Below, piece after piece: positions 35,595 to 45,714 of a stretch of DNA of 64,000 nucleotides. The notes under the pieces are model-generated. The model made no database searches and was not told the DNA's origin. It saw only the letters and a list, made by a program, of their open reading frames with translations. Source of the DNA: Nitrospinae bacterium bin107 (GTDB lineage: Bacteria; UBA8248); contig MPNJ01000006.1 in NCBI GenBank assembly GCA_002238965.1, forward strand, positions 62,001 through 126,000. Reading direction: 5' to 3'. The position numbers were made by a program, and so were the translations under genes. Position 1 is the first letter of the stretch. Every line of letters starts with the position of its first letter.

Positions 35595-35649
35595 GGCGAA
35601 AAGCCCCTCGACGTCGCCGACCCCACTTTGAAATGATCAGCAATAATGA

Positions 35650-37272
35650 CTAGAAACCAGCCGCGCATCCGTCTCTTCGATGATCGGATCCACCCATGAA
35701 TACGCCCTCATCGAGCCGCACGATTCCCTGCCCGCCGCCAAAACCCTCATAGCCGCCTGCGCGGCGGACATCGTGGCCACGCGATTCCAATTCCCGGAGC
35801 ACGGCTTCCGGCACACCGCTCTCTATCGCCACTGCACGACCGCCCAAAACGCGAAAACGGGGCGCTTCGATAGCCTCCTGGATGTCCATGCCGAAATCCA
35901 CCATGTTCGAGAGAACCTGCACATGGCCTTGCGGCTGCATATCGCCTCCCATGACGCCGAAACTCATCCAGGGTTCTCCATCTTTCATCACGAAACCGGG
36001 AATGATGGTATGCAGGGGCCGCTTTTCGGGCGCGATGCAGTTCGGGTGGCCTTCTTCCAGCACAAAGCCGCTGCCCCTGTTCTGAAGCATGATACCCGTC
36101 TCACCACCGGTGATGCCCGAGCCGAAATGATGAAACAAACTGTTGATGAACGAGCACATGTTCCCTTGTGAATCCGCCACGGTGAGATATATCGTATCGT
36201 TCCAGTTTTTGGGATTTCCTGGTCCGGGACTGCCGGCTTTTTTTTCATCGATGAGCCTCCGCCTCTCATCGGCATATTCCGCGGATAAAAGTCCAGCCAA
36301 GGGCACATCCGCCTTGGCCATATCCGCGACATAGCGATCTCTGTCCGCAAAGGCGAGTTTCATGGCTTCGATCACGATGTGGAGATGATCGGCTGAGCCG
36401 TAGCTCATCTCCCCCAAATGATACGCGTCGATGAGATTCAGGCATACCAGCGCCGTGACCCCCTGCCCCGAGGGCGGTATTTCGCAGAGTTCATAGCCTC
36501 GATATTTCGCTCGAATCGGCTCCACCCATTCACATTTTGTGGCGGCGAAATCCTCGAGTTCGAACAAACCTCCGATTTCCTTGGTGTAGCGAACGATCTC
36601 CTCGGCTATCGGGCCTTCATAGAAAGCCTCACGTCCGCCATCGGCTATCGTTCGCAAGGATACGCCCAGCTTCTGGTTTCGGAATCTTTCTCCAACCTTA
36701 GGTGGCCGCTCAGCGGGCAGATAGAACCGACTCGAGAATTCACATTTTTTCAGTTTTTCCGTCTGATTGGCCCATGCACGGCTGATGATGGGTGAAAGAG
36801 GAAACCCATCTTCTGCATATTGAATCGCCGGCTGAAGAAGCTCCGACATTGTTTTCTTGCCGCTGCCGCATCGCTCGTGGGCGGCGAACCAGCCATCCAC
36901 AGCACCCGGGAGGGTACACGAATAAATACCCGTCTCCGGCATGGAAGAAAATTCCTGGTATCGCGATAGTGTCGCCTTGGCCGGACTCTTTCCGCTGCCG
37001 TTCAGGCCCAGGAGCTTCTTCGCATCGGCATCCCAATACAGCATGAACATATCCCCGCCAACACCCGTGGATTGCGGCTCCACCACATTCAACGCTGCGG
37101 CTGTAGCGATTGCCGCGTCCATGGCGTTTCCGCCTTCTTTGAGGATTTGGAGGCCCACCTCGGCGGCCAAAGGCTGGCTGGTCGCCACCAATCCTCCCGC
37201 GGCGAATACAGGAGACCGTCCTGCAGCCAAAGATGTCCTTGTGGTCGGCTCTTTCAACATCCACTCCTTCAT
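35650..37272 (-). CDS. Gamma-glutamyltransferase family protein (no signal peptide)
   Basis: A 540-aa Ntn-hydrolase of the GGT family that self-cleaves into two subunits. The cleavage/nucleophile Thr is in NWNDTIYLTVADSQGNMCS (about residues 370-388). The substrate-binding region STGVGGDMFMLYW and the small-subunit GGDMQPQGHVQVL are present. Unlike classical periplasmic GGT there is no signal peptide, so it is likely cytosolic. ATG 37272 lacks a ribosome site; ATG 37260 has AAGGAG only 3 bases away, so the start is uncertain. It is downstream of the nucleotidyltransferase gene by about 20 bp. Confidence 0.9.
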   Translation of the reverse strand: MKEWMLKEPTTRTSLAAGRSPVFAAGGLVATSQPLAAEVGLQILKEGGNAMDAAIATAAALNVVEPQSTGVGGDMFMLYWDADAKKLLGLNGSGKSPAKATLSRYQEFSSMPETGIYSCTLPGAVDGWFAAHERCGSGKKTMSELLQPAIQYAEDGFPLSPIISRAWANQTEKLKKCEFSSRFYLPAERPPKVGERFRNQKLGVSLRTIADGGREAFYEGPIAEEIVRYTKEIGGLFELEDFAATKCEWVEPIRAKYRGYELCEIPPSGQGVTALVCLNLIDAYHLGEMSYGSADHLHIVIEAMKLAFADRDRYVADMAKADVPLAGLLSAEYADERRRLIDEKKAGSPGPGNPKNWNDTIYLTVADSQGNMCSFINSLFHHFGSGITGGETGIMLQNRGSGFVLEEGHPNCIAPEKRPLHTIIPGFVMKDGEPWMSFGVMGGDMQPQGHVQVLSNMVDFGMDIQEAIEAPRFRVLGGRAVAIESGVPEAVLRELESRGHDVRRAGGYEGFGGGQGIVRLDEGVFMGGSDHRRDGCAAGF

Positions 37273-37293
37273 AAGATGCAAGATTTTACCGTT

Positions 37294-38364
37294 TTATGAG
37301 TCACATAGTTTCGCCTGTTCTCTATTGCGGAGAATAACCATCTCCTTGACAGTCCCGCCACAAAACGAGGCCAACGCATCCGGCCCTACGATGCATCTTT
37401 CCAATATGGAATTCTCATCAATCATCCCGCCCGGAAAGACGATGGATTCTCGCGCCTCGGCATTGTTTCCAAGAGTAGCACCCGCCATGATTGTAGTGAA
37501 GGGGCCCGCCTTCGCATCTTTTTTGATCACAACATCGGGGCCAATTAACACGGGAGGCTGAATGTTGCCTTCCCCCCATTTGATGGATGGACCCTCTATC
37601 AATAAAAACCCCTTTGGCGGCCAAAAGAAATCCGGCGCCAATGAGCCGGACATGACATCCATATTCGCCTGCAGATACCGCGACGGAGTACCGACATCCA
37701 TCCAATATGAATCACTCAAAACCGCTCCGATCCGAGCGTCGTTCTCCATCAACCAGGGATAAATTTGTGTGGAAATATCTGACGCCACTCCCGCAGGGAT
37801 ATGACTCAACATACCAGGAGACATGATGCTCAAGCCGGTGAACATCGCTTGGTGCAGTGCGCCTTGTGGCATCCCTGGCGCGCTCGCGTTCAAATATTTT
37901 CGCAAACGACCTGCCTCATCAAACTCGAGCACCCCATATTTTTGAGCCTCGGGTGACCGTCTAAGGATGAGCGTGGCGAGGAAATCTCCTTTTTGATGAT
38001 GTGCCAGCGCAGCTTTTAAATCAGCACCACACGGGGCATCCGCGTTTATGACGAAAAAAGGCTCGTCCTTTTCGCTCAAAAACGCCTCCGCGTTCTTGAG
38101 CCCTCCGGCAGTGCCTAAAATCTCAGGTTCTTGGAAATACTGGATATGGACACCGTGCGCATAATCGTCCATGGCGGAGCGAATTTTCTCTGCGCCATGG
38201 TGTAAATTGACCGCTGCCTCCTTGACGCCGATAGAAGCTAATTTTTCGAGCGCAAAGCAGATGAGCGGCACTCCGCCCAAAGGCAATAGTGGTTTCGGGA
38301 TCTCCTCTCCCAATGCCCCCAGCCTTTTGCCATAACCAGCCGCCATCACGAACGCCCGCATCAT
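37294..38364 (-). CDS. Sugar-phosphate nucleotidyltransferase (NTP_transferase family)
   Basis: A 356-aa protein with the pyrophosphorylase signature MAAGYGKRLGALGEEIPKPLLPLGG at its N-terminus (Gly-rich loop and catalytic Lys), NADAPCGADL for the metal-binding Asp, and EPEILGTAGGLKNA for the base-binding loop. The C-terminal third (VLIGPDVVIKKDAKAG, TLGNNAEARESIVFPGG) is hexapeptide-repeat left-handed beta-helix. It is related to mannose-1-phosphate guanylyltransferase and MurU-type enzymes. GAGG stands 5-6 bases before ATG 38364. A terminator of the upstream gene lies just before it. Confidence 0.88.
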   Translation of the reverse strand: MMRAFVMAAGYGKRLGALGEEIPKPLLPLGGVPLICFALEKLASIGVKEAAVNLHHGAEKIRSAMDDYAHGVHIQYFQEPEILGTAGGLKNAEAFLSEKDEPFFVINADAPCGADLKAALAHHQKGDFLATLILRRSPEAQKYGVLEFDEAGRLRKYLNASAPGMPQGALHQAMFTGLSIMSPGMLSHIPAGVASDISTQIYPWLMENDARIGAVLSDSYWMDVGTPSRYLQANMDVMSGSLAPDFFWPPKGFLLIEGPSIKWGEGNIQPPVLIGPDVVIKKDAKAGPFTTIMAGATLGNNAEARESIVFPGGMIDENSILERCIVGPDALASFCGGTVKEMVILRNREQAKLCDS

Positions 38365-38413
38365 GCTCACCTCACTTGTGGCCGGAAACATTGTTCTCTT
38401 TAGCTTTGAGAGC

Positions 38414-38446
38414 AAAACAAAACCGGGCATTGCAATCCGCCCGGTT
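38414..38446 (-). terminator. Rho-independent terminator of the molybdenum hydroxylase gene
   Basis: Read on the minus strand, an 8-bp perfect stem AACCGGGC/GCCCGGTT with a 10-base loop (38421-38446) is followed by TTGTTTTG. It lies 20 bp after the stop of the gene ending at 38466 and so separates that transcript from the nucleotidyltransferase gene. The plus-strand side is also T-rich. Confidence 0.75.
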
Positions 38447-38465
38447 CGTTTAATTTTCCTTATGA

Positions 38466-40796
38466 CTAACCTACTTCGACGCCTTCCTTGTGAATAGCCA
38501 TGGCGACGCTTTCGGGCGTGATAGGCAACTTGGTGAACCGATGACCGACGGCATCCCGCACAGCATTGGAGATCGCGGCCAATGTGGGCACCAAAGAACT
38601 CTCTCCCACGCCCTTGGCGCCATAGGGTCCTGTTGCATTGGCCGCTTCTACGATAATGGTGGTGAACTCGGGCGTATCCATTGAGACAGGAATCTCGTAA
38701 CGCGCCAGATCCGGCGTAAGTACACGGCCATCATGCACGTCAATCTCCTCGATCAAGGCTTGCCCAAGCCCCATTTCGATACCCCCTTCTATCTGCCCAG
38801 TCACTCCTTGGGGGTTGATGGCCCGTCCCACATCATGGGCCGCAACCATTCGCTTCACCCAAACCTCTCCCGTACTCGGGTCAACCGCTACGTCAGCCAC
38901 TTGTACGCCATAGCTGTACACCATGAACGGCTCGCCTTCCCCGGTTTCGGGGTTAAACGTCAAGGGGCCAGTGCTGAACCAGCCCTGGCCGGTAATCTGC
39001 TTGCCTACCAGAAGCGCCTGTGAGACCACCTCACCAAACGAGATTGAACGCTCAGGCGCGCTTTTAATGAAAACCCTCCCATTCTTGAAGGCTATGTCTT
39101 CGGTCGGCCCTTCGAGCATTTCCGCCGCAACAGGGGCCAGGATTCCCCGAACCTCCGCGATGGCCTCGCATATCGCATTACCGGGGATCGTTGTGGAACG
39201 CGAGCCCGCCGTAAAACCACTCTCAGGAACCGCATCCGTATCCACCTGCATGATGCGCACGTCCTCAAAGCGCACGCCCATCGCTTCCGCCGCTATCTGG
39301 GCGAGTACCGTATGTGAACCCTGCCCGAGTTCGATGATCCCAACGCCCACCTGAACTTTTCCGTCATCGGTGACATGAACTTGGGCACCACAGGAATCCG
39401 AGGGCGATGCGGCACCCGTGGAATACCAAAACCCCGCCATACCACGGCCATACAACAGACCATCGCCGTTCGCGTTTTCTCGCGGGTGCGGACCGAGTGC
39501 ATTTTCCGCTTCATCGAGACAATCCATATATCCTACACTCTGGTCCAAAACTTGGCGGGTTGCAGTGGAAGAACCGAGCTTATAGCCGTTCAAACGCCTC
39601 AGTTCGAAAGGATCCATTCCGAGCGAGAGGGCCAACTCGTCCATCTGACTTTCAATCGCGAAGTGCACCTGAGGAACACCCAAACCGCGCATGGCGCAGG
39701 TATTGATGTTGTTCGTTAGCACGAGGTAGCCATCGGCCCAGACATTGTCGCATTCATAAGCACCGGAGGAATGGATGATGAGCTTTTTGATGATGCCGGG
39801 TCCTACCGCGGCGTACGGACCTTTGTTGAGATAGATCTGGATGCGCATGGCGGTGATTTTGCCATCTTTTTTGGCGCCGATTTTATGTTGGATCACTGCG
39901 GGCACCCGTTTCGCCTTGCCACCCAGAGATTCTTCCCTCGTGTAGTTGTAGATGGCAGGACGGCCTGTTTTGAGCGCTACCAAGCCTGCTCGCATCGCGA
40001 TCTCGATGGAGGTTTCCTCTTTTCCGCCGAAACCGCCACCCGGTGGAGTGGAGATGAACTGAATTTCATTTTGTCCCAAGCCCAGCACCGGAGCGATGAC
40101 TCGCCTCACCATATGCGGACACTGGGTGGGCCCGGTACAAGTAATGGAGCCATCTGGATTGGGAACCACATAACCCGCATCTGGTTCAAGATAAGCGTGA
40201 TCGATGAACTGGGTTTGGTACGTATCTTCCAGAATTACGTCCGCCTCGGCGAAACCCTTTTCGACATCTCCTTTTCGAATTTTCAAGTGGGTGAGCACAT
40301 TGCCTTTGGCCACCGGATGGTCCGGCTGAACAATAGGGGCATCATCATTCAAGGCGTCCTGTGTTTCAAAGACAGCCGGAAGCGCTTTGGTTTTGATTTT
40401 CACCAACCCGGCCGCGTACTCCGCCTGCTCCAACGTGTCCGCCGCCACAATGGCCACGACATCTTGAAGTGAATAAATACGTTTTTCCACCAAAGCCGGC
40501 TGATCGGGAATCAACATTCCGTAGAGCTTCTGCCCAGGTATGTCCTTTGCGGTCAGGACGCAGGCGACGCCCGGCGCATTACCCGCCTTGGTCGTGTCGA
40601 CTCGATCCAGTGTTCCGCAAGCGATAGGAGCCGTCACCGGAACAACATACAACGGATTGATCAGTTTGTGGTCTGCTGAGAATAAGGGCGAACCATCCGC
40701 TTTGGGCGGACCATCGACCCGGGGCATATCGGCGCCGATGAGATCCCCATCATCTTCAGGTCCACCGAACAACTCTTGGTAAAAACGTTCTGACAT
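38466..40796 (-). CDS. Xanthine dehydrogenase family molybdopterin-binding (large) subunit, orphan
   Basis: A 776-aa catalytic subunit of a molybdenum hydroxylase (xanthine dehydrogenase/CO dehydrogenase/aldehyde oxidase superfamily). Seen are the a/b hammerhead start (PRVDGPPKADG), cofactor-contacting PPGGGFGGKEE (about 244-254), GQGSHTVLAQIAAEAMGV, and the catalytic Glu in GAKGVGESSLVP near the C-terminus. The usual FAD (CoxM) and 2Fe-2S (CoxS) subunits are not encoded beside it, so its partners must lie elsewhere or it uses another acceptor. GGAGG precedes the ATG; a terminator follows. The PAC2 and LLM genes lie upstream on the same strand. Confidence 0.92.
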   Translation of the reverse strand: MSERFYQELFGGPEDDGDLIGADMPRVDGPPKADGSPLFSADHKLINPLYVVPVTAPIACGTLDRVDTTKAGNAPGVACVLTAKDIPGQKLYGMLIPDQPALVEKRIYSLQDVVAIVAADTLEQAEYAAGLVKIKTKALPAVFETQDALNDDAPIVQPDHPVAKGNVLTHLKIRKGDVEKGFAEADVILEDTYQTQFIDHAYLEPDAGYVVPNPDGSITCTGPTQCPHMVRRVIAPVLGLGQNEIQFISTPPGGGFGGKEETSIEIAMRAGLVALKTGRPAIYNYTREESLGGKAKRVPAVIQHKIGAKKDGKITAMRIQIYLNKGPYAAVGPGIIKKLIIHSSGAYECDNVWADGYLVLTNNINTCAMRGLGVPQVHFAIESQMDELALSLGMDPFELRRLNGYKLGSSTATRQVLDQSVGYMDCLDEAENALGPHPRENANGDGLLYGRGMAGFWYSTGAASPSDSCGAQVHVTDDGKVQVGVGIIELGQGSHTVLAQIAAEAMGVRFEDVRIMQVDTDAVPESGFTAGSRSTTIPGNAICEAIAEVRGILAPVAAEMLEGPTEDIAFKNGRVFIKSAPERSISFGEVVSQALLVGKQITGQGWFSTGPLTFNPETGEGEPFMVYSYGVQVADVAVDPSTGEVWVKRMVAAHDVGRAINPQGVTGQIEGGIEMGLGQALIEEIDVHDGRVLTPDLARYEIPVSMDTPEFTTIIVEAANATGPYGAKGVGESSLVPTLAAISNAVRDAVGHRFTKLPITPESVAMAIHKEGVEVG

Positions 40797-40880
40797 TACA
40801 AACCTCCGCTCATGAAAAACCTATATTATTGATATGATGGAATCGATTTGAATGACTGCAAAGAAACTGCTGCCAATCGC

Positions 40881-41798
40881 TCAATCTGACTCCGGCCCAT
40901 TGGGTTTTCTCCGGAGCAAGCGCTCTATCTCATCTGCTACCTCGGCACCAGGAGGCAATTTTCCCTCCTCATCCTCGGGTTCTCCTTCGAACGCATCTTC
41001 AAAATCCACACCTGGGACTTCATCGGGGATCTGGCCTTTTTGAATATCCTCAACATACTTGGCTATGCGAGGATCTCTAGCGATGATTCGCTCCACCTGC
41101 CCATCAAATTGATTGATCGCGAGATCAAAATCATCCAAGGAAATGTCAAAATCACCCAAGATGCTCAATTTCTCCAAAAGAGCGCATGTTGCTTTCGGGT
41201 TGGATATAGATGCAATGTAATGCGGCACATTCGCCCACAAGCTTATTGCCGGAAAACCCTCATCCTGCATGAGAGTATGAATGACGCCTATTATTCCCGT
41301 AGGCCCCTCATAGCGCGTTATTTCCACGCCAGAGGGTTCTACCAATGACGAATCGGTGGCAATCGCCATCAAGCGACTGGGCTGGGTATGCAAGTCTCCC
41401 GCGAGCAAAGCTCCCAACGTCACAATCATGCGCGCATCGTAGCGGCTACCAATCGCCAGAACATCACGACTAAAATGTTTCCATTTCAAATGGGGTTCGG
41501 TGCCGATTCCGATAATGAGATCTCTTGCAAGGCCCGGCGTTTGACAATAAAAAAATTCGTTCAGCGGCCAAGTAATCTGCCGCTCACCGGATTCACCGAG
41601 CTTAACTGTTGGCCTCTGATCCGCGAATTGGAAAAAATCATCCGGCTGGATTTGCGCTACACGTTTCCCTTGGAAATGTTGAATCAAATAGCGTGCCGCC
41701 GCCGTTGCGGACTCAGCCGCATCGTTCCATCCAGAGAATGCCATAACAAACAAAGGATCGTTGGCGTCCTCCACCCCATGGAAAAAAGTGACGCCCAT
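40881..41798 (-). CDS. PAC2 family protein
   Basis: A 305-aa protein of the PAC2 (proteasome assembly chaperone 2-like, ATP-grasp-associated DUF75) family. Hallmarks are FVMAFSGWNDAAESATAAARYL near the N-terminus, LIIGIGTEPHLKWKHFS, and VTLGALLAGDLHTQPSR with the family's structural Gly pair. The tail (about 270-305) is acidic (DEVPGVDFEDAFEGEPEDEE) then basic. ATG 41798 is chosen since GGAGG lies 8 bases upstream; the longer frame to 41819 starts before that site. PAC2 genes are best known from actinobacteria and archaea; the function in bacteria is unclear. Confidence 0.87.
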   Translation of the reverse strand: MGVTFFHGVEDANDPLFVMAFSGWNDAAESATAAARYLIQHFQGKRVAQIQPDDFFQFADQRPTVKLGESGERQITWPLNEFFYCQTPGLARDLIIGIGTEPHLKWKHFSRDVLAIGSRYDARMIVTLGALLAGDLHTQPSRLMAIATDSSLVEPSGVEITRYEGPTGIIGVIHTLMQDEGFPAISLWANVPHYIASISNPKATCALLEKLSILGDFDISLDDFDLAINQFDGQVERIIARDPRIAKYVEDIQKGQIPDEVPGVDFEDAFEGEPEDEEGKLPPGAEVADEIERLLRRKPNGPESD

Positions 41799-41913
41799 AT
41801 TCAAAACCTCCATTCTCATGTCGTATGTCTAAATTTTTCCATATTTCACAGGGAGAACATATCCGCCTATATCACTTGTTTAAAGCAAATTCCTCTTCCC
41901 ATAATCGTTTCTT

Positions 41914-43122
41914 CTATCGGGCCTCTTTGGGAAAATTCCCGCTCTCTGGCGGATAGGTGAACAAATTGCTCCTGTGCTCTCCCAACCCGGGTGTTTCCCA
42001 AGAGGGAACTCCACCAGGAGAAGGCATCCCGCCTTTCGCCACATCCTTTTGCAGTCTTCGCCACTCGTTTTGGAAATCCTGTGAATGGCCCCTGAAATGC
42101 GGCATCACGTATCGCGCGAACAATTCGAGCGAGTCTCTTATTTTCTGATCACCCACCCATTCCTGCGTCGTGAGCATGAGGCCTCCGAATCCTCCTGATT
42201 CCTCCTGTATTTTCTCGATTGTCTCAATCGCGTCTTCCGGAGTGCCAACTATCCAGTATCTTTGCTCTGCGGCTGTTTTCGGAGTGATTTCAGCGCGCGG
42301 CTGGTCTGGATACGCCTCATAAGCAGGCTTCAAACCGATATCCATAAAGTAATTCATATCGCGCAGGGCATATTTTTCGATATCGGCCCAGGCTTTCTCG
42401 CGGCTTTCGGCGAGATGCACGTACGTGGTGATTCTCCAGTTTTCACGCGACACACGCGTACCGTATTTTCTGGCGCATTCCTCCATATAGGGCCATTGCT
42501 CGGAGAGTGAGAGGTTTTCCATGATTTTCTTGCCGCCGAAAGAGAGCAAAATCATTTCGTATCGAGCAGCCATATCGATTGCCCCGCGGCTCCCCGCCGA
42601 TGCGATGGCAAACGGCATTCTGGGCTTTTGGTAGGAGCGCACCTGGAGACACACATTTCTTAACTTCCAGAACCGTCCCTCATAATCGAATGGCTCGGGC
42701 GATTCCAGGAGTTTGACCATAATATCCACCGATTCGTTCAGCATCGGACGCAGATCGCCCGGTGGAATGTCAAACAACTTGATGTCACTCACCAAATTGC
42801 TCGGACCCACACCAAAAATGACACGTCCTCTTGTGAGTTGGTCCAGAAACGCCATTCGTTCCGCCAAATGAAACGGATGATGAAAAGGAACGCTGATCAC
42901 GGAAGTACCCAACCGAATTCGTTTCGCCTTGGCCGCAGCCATGGCGAGAGCCATCTCGGGCGCCGGAATCGTTTCCCAACCACCCGAATGGTGCTCACCG
43001 ATATAAAATTCATCAAAATCCAGTTCATCGGCATATTCGATAAGTGAAATATCACGCTGATAAGCAAGTGATGGATTTTCAGAAGGGTGGTGAATCGGCA
43101 TCATGAAAAAGGAAAATTTCAA
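41914..43122 (-). CDS. LLM-class flavin-dependent oxidoreductase (bacterial luciferase family)
   Basis: A 402-aa TIM-barrel flavin monooxygenase. Family features are MKFSFFMMPIHHPSENP at the start, FDEFYIGEHHSGGWE (about 37-51), RIRLGTSVISVPFHHPFHLAERM, RGRVIFGVGPSNLVSD and the C-terminal IVGTPEDAIETIEKI. I place the start at TTG 43122 because an eight-G run just upstream acts as ribosome site at good spacing and relatives begin MKFSFF; an ATG at 43140 lies before that G run. It is upstream of PAC2 on the same strand. The substrate is unknown. Confidence 0.85.
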   Translation of the reverse strand: MKFSFFMMPIHHPSENPSLAYQRDISLIEYADELDFDEFYIGEHHSGGWETIPAPEMALAMAAAKAKRIRLGTSVISVPFHHPFHLAERMAFLDQLTRGRVIFGVGPSNLVSDIKLFDIPPGDLRPMLNESVDIMVKLLESPEPFDYEGRFWKLRNVCLQVRSYQKPRMPFAIASAGSRGAIDMAARYEMILLSFGGKKIMENLSLSEQWPYMEECARKYGTRVSRENWRITTYVHLAESREKAWADIEKYALRDMNYFMDIGLKPAYEAYPDQPRAEITPKTAAEQRYWIVGTPEDAIETIEKIQEESGGFGGLMLTTQEWVGDQKIRDSLELFARYVMPHFRGHSQDFQNEWRRLQKDVAKGGMPSPGGVPSWETPGLGEHRSNLFTYPPESGNFPKEAR

Positions 43123-43317
43123 GGCGAGTTCCCCCCCCATTGAAGTGTAAACAGGAAAATCAGGAATCCATCAGGTCATAATATCTTATTTATGAACTTC
43201 CAGCATCCCGCTTTCAAAATCAAAACCTTCCTTCTCTTGTCATTATCTTCCAATTACTCCATTATCCCCGCGCTTTGTGCGCTTACTGGATATTTCGAAA
43301 CTTGAAGAGAGAATCAA

Positions 43318-45123
43318 ATGGCTATCATGGAACGAACCGACCTGAGAAATCTCGCCATCATCGCCCATGTCGATCATGGCAAAACCACTCTTGTGGATTC
43401 CATGCTCTGGCAAAGTGGCATCTTCCGCGAAGGGCAAGACGTGGCCGAGCGTGTTCTTGATTCGATGGATCTCGAACGGGAGAAGGGAATCACCATCATG
43501 GCGAAAAACTGCGCCATTGATTTCAAGGGAATACGCTACAACATCGTGGACACGCCGGGCCATGCGGATTTCGGCGGCGAGGTGGAGCGCGTTCTATCCA
43601 TGGTGGATGGTGTGATGCTTTTGGTAGACGCTTCGGAAGGCCCTCTGCCGCAAACGCGGTTCGTGGTCACCAAAGCCCTGGAACGGAAGCTCCCCTTCGT
43701 CGTGGTCATCAATAAAATCGACCGCCCGGACGCAAGACCAGAACAAGTTCTTGACGAAATTTATGATCTGTTCATCGATCTGGATGCCGGAGAAACCCAG
43801 CTAGATTTTCCCGTACTCTACGCCATCGCCCGAGAGGGCAAGGCCGGCTTCGAGCCCGATACTCTCTCTCCCACATTGGAATCCTTGTTCAATACACTTC
43901 AGGACACGATACCACCACCCACATACGACGCTGACAAACCACTTCAGATGCTCGTCTCCCGCCTCGAATACGACAATTATGTGGGCCGTCTTTCCATAGG
44001 CCGAATTTGGAATGGGCAACTCAATACAAAGACACAAACCCTGGTTTTAGGGACAAATGGGAACCAGGTTAAAGGGGAGATCGCCTCTTTGTTCGGCTAT
44101 GAAGGACTGAGCCGCTACAAGATAGAAGAAGCGCATGGAGGCGATATCGTGGCCGTGGCCGGCTTGGAGCACGTTGAAATTGGAGACACCATTGCGGATG
44201 CAGACAACCCGGTTGCGTTGCCCGCCATTACCGTAGATGAGCCCACCATCGCCATGAATTTCAAGATTAACGATACTCCTCTGGCGGGTCGTAGCGGTAA
44301 ATACCTCACCTCGCGCCAGATCAGAGAAAGGCTCTTGAGGGAAGCCAGAAACAATGTGGCCATCAAAGTCGAGGAAACCAGTTCTGCGGATGCCTTGCGC
44401 GTGTCCGGACGCGGTTCTTTGCAACTCGCCGTACTGATCGAGCAACTCAGGCGCGAGAAATACGAACTCACCGTCGGCCGACCCGAAGTCATTACGCGCA
44501 AACAAGACGGTAAAATCATGGAGCCTATGGAAAACGTGGTGGTGGATATTCCGGAAGAATTCATCGGGGCCATCACACAGAGCTTGGGCGCGCGTAAGGG
44601 AAAAATGACCAAAATGATCAACCATGGCAAAGGACGTGCGCGGCTCGAGTTTTTCATTCCCAGTCGGGGTCTCATCGGATATCGTAACGATTTCCTCACC
44701 CAGACACGGGGAACGGGAATTCTCACCCATATTTTCGCCGGATGGAGTGAATGGGCGGGCGATCTTCCGGGCAGATCGACGGGCGCCTTGATATCAGACC
44801 GCGCGGGCAAAACCACATCATACGCGGTGGAAAACATCCAAGAGCGCGGAACCCTCTTCGTCGCGCCGACGGAAGAAGTCTATGAAGGAATGATCATCGG
44901 AGAGAACAGCCGAGACCAGGACATGTTCGTGAACATTTCGAAAGAGAAGAAACTCACCAACATTCGGGCCGCTCATGCCGACATATCCGCTCAACTCATA
45001 CCGCCCAAGCGATTCAGCCTGGAAGAAGCGCTCGAATTTCTGCGCGAAGGCGAATGCCTGGAAGTAACCCCTGATATCTTCCGGTTGCGCAAAACGGAAC
45101 TAAAGGCCAGAAAACACGCCTAA
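43318..45123 (+). CDS. typA: Ribosome-associated translational GTPase TypA/BipA
   Basis: A 601-aa GTPase that binds the ribosome and helps large-subunit assembly and stress adaptation. G1 is AHVDHGKTT (about residues 16-24), G2 lies in EREKGITI, G3 is VDTPGHADF and G4 is [13 protein letters not shown]-like domains III and V follow ([21 protein letters not shown], and [20 protein letters not shown], a TypA-specific run). AGAGAG precedes the ATG. Its stop lies 4 bp from the end of the convergent cyclophilin gene. Confidence 0.96.
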   Translation: MAIMERTDLRNLAIIAHVDHGKTTLVDSMLWQSGIFREGQDVAERVLDSMDLEREKGITIMAKNCAIDFKGIRYNIVDTPGHADFGGEVERVLSMVDGVMLLVDASEGPLPQTRFVVTKALERKLPFVVVINKIDRPDARPEQVLDEIYDLFIDLDAGETQLDFPVLYAIAREGKAGFEPDTLSPTLESLFNTLQDTIPPPTYDADKPLQMLVSRLEYDNYVGRLSIGRIWNGQLNTKTQTLVLGTNGNQVKGEIASLFGYEGLSRYKIEEAHGGDIVAVAGLEHVEIGDTIADADNPVALPAITVDEPTIAMNFKINDTPLAGRSGKYLTSRQIRERLLREARNNVAIKVEETSSADALRVSGRGSLQLAVLIEQLRREKYELTVGRPEVITRKQDGKIMEPMENVVVDIPEEFIGAITQSLGARKGKMTKMINHGKGRARLEFFIPSRGLIGYRNDFLTQTRGTGILTHIFAGWSEWAGDLPGRSTGALISDRAGKTTSYAVENIQERGTLFVAPTEEVYEGMIIGENSRDQDMFVNISKEKKLTNIRAAHADISAQLIPPKRFSLEEALEFLREGECLEVTPDIFRLRKTELKARKHA

Positions 45124-45127
45124 CGTT

Positions 45128-45625
45128 CTAGCCATCCAGAACCTTGTTCCACTCTGCAATCCTGTCTTTTTGCGCTGCAAGCAACTCGGAGGTGTCACCC
45201 TCGATCTCTATACTCTCGATTCCATCTCCCTGCTCAATCGCATCCACCACATCCTGACCGGAAGTGACGCGTCCAAAAACGGTATGATTGCCATCAAGCC
45301 AGGCGGTGGGCACATGGGTGATGAAAAACTGAGAACCGTTCGTACCCGGACCTGCGTTCGCCATAGATAGAATACCGGGACCGTCATGGGGAAGATCGGG
45401 GGAGCACTCATCCTCGAACTGATAGCCGGGTCCACCCGTTCCAGCGCCCAATGGACAGCCTCCCTGAATCATGAAATCAGGGATCACACGGTGAAAATTA
45501 AGGCCATCATAAAAACCCCGCCTGGCGAGATTCACAAAGCTGGCCACCGTCACCGGGGTTTTGTCTTCATGCAAATCAAGCCGTATCTCACCCCGGCTCG
45601 TCGTTATTACTGCGGAAAGCGCCAT
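45128..45625 (-). CDS. Cyclophilin-type peptidyl-prolyl cis-trans isomerase
   Basis: A 165-aa single-domain cyclophilin with no signal peptide, so probably cytosolic. The catalytic set is visible in [19 protein letters not shown] (Arg-Phe-Met-Gln), [19 protein letters not shown] (Ala/Asn, Gln, Phe) and [13 protein letters not shown] (Trp, Leu, His). AAAGGAG stands about 6 bases before the ATG. It is monocistronic and convergent with typA. Confidence 0.94.
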   Translation of the reverse strand: MALSAVITTSRGEIRLDLHEDKTPVTVASFVNLARRGFYDGLNFHRVIPDFMIQGGCPLGAGTGGPGYQFEDECSPDLPHDGPGILSMANAGPGTNGSQFFITHVPTAWLDGNHTVFGRVTSGQDVVDAIEQGDGIESIEIEGDTSELLAAQKDRIAEWNKVLDG

Positions 45626-45714
45626 GAATTACTCCTTTGGAATATGAGTGAGCAAAGCTGAACCTCAAAGTCGACGGCGAAGCGTAGCAGAACCATCAAA
45701 TCGGGTCTAAGGCT

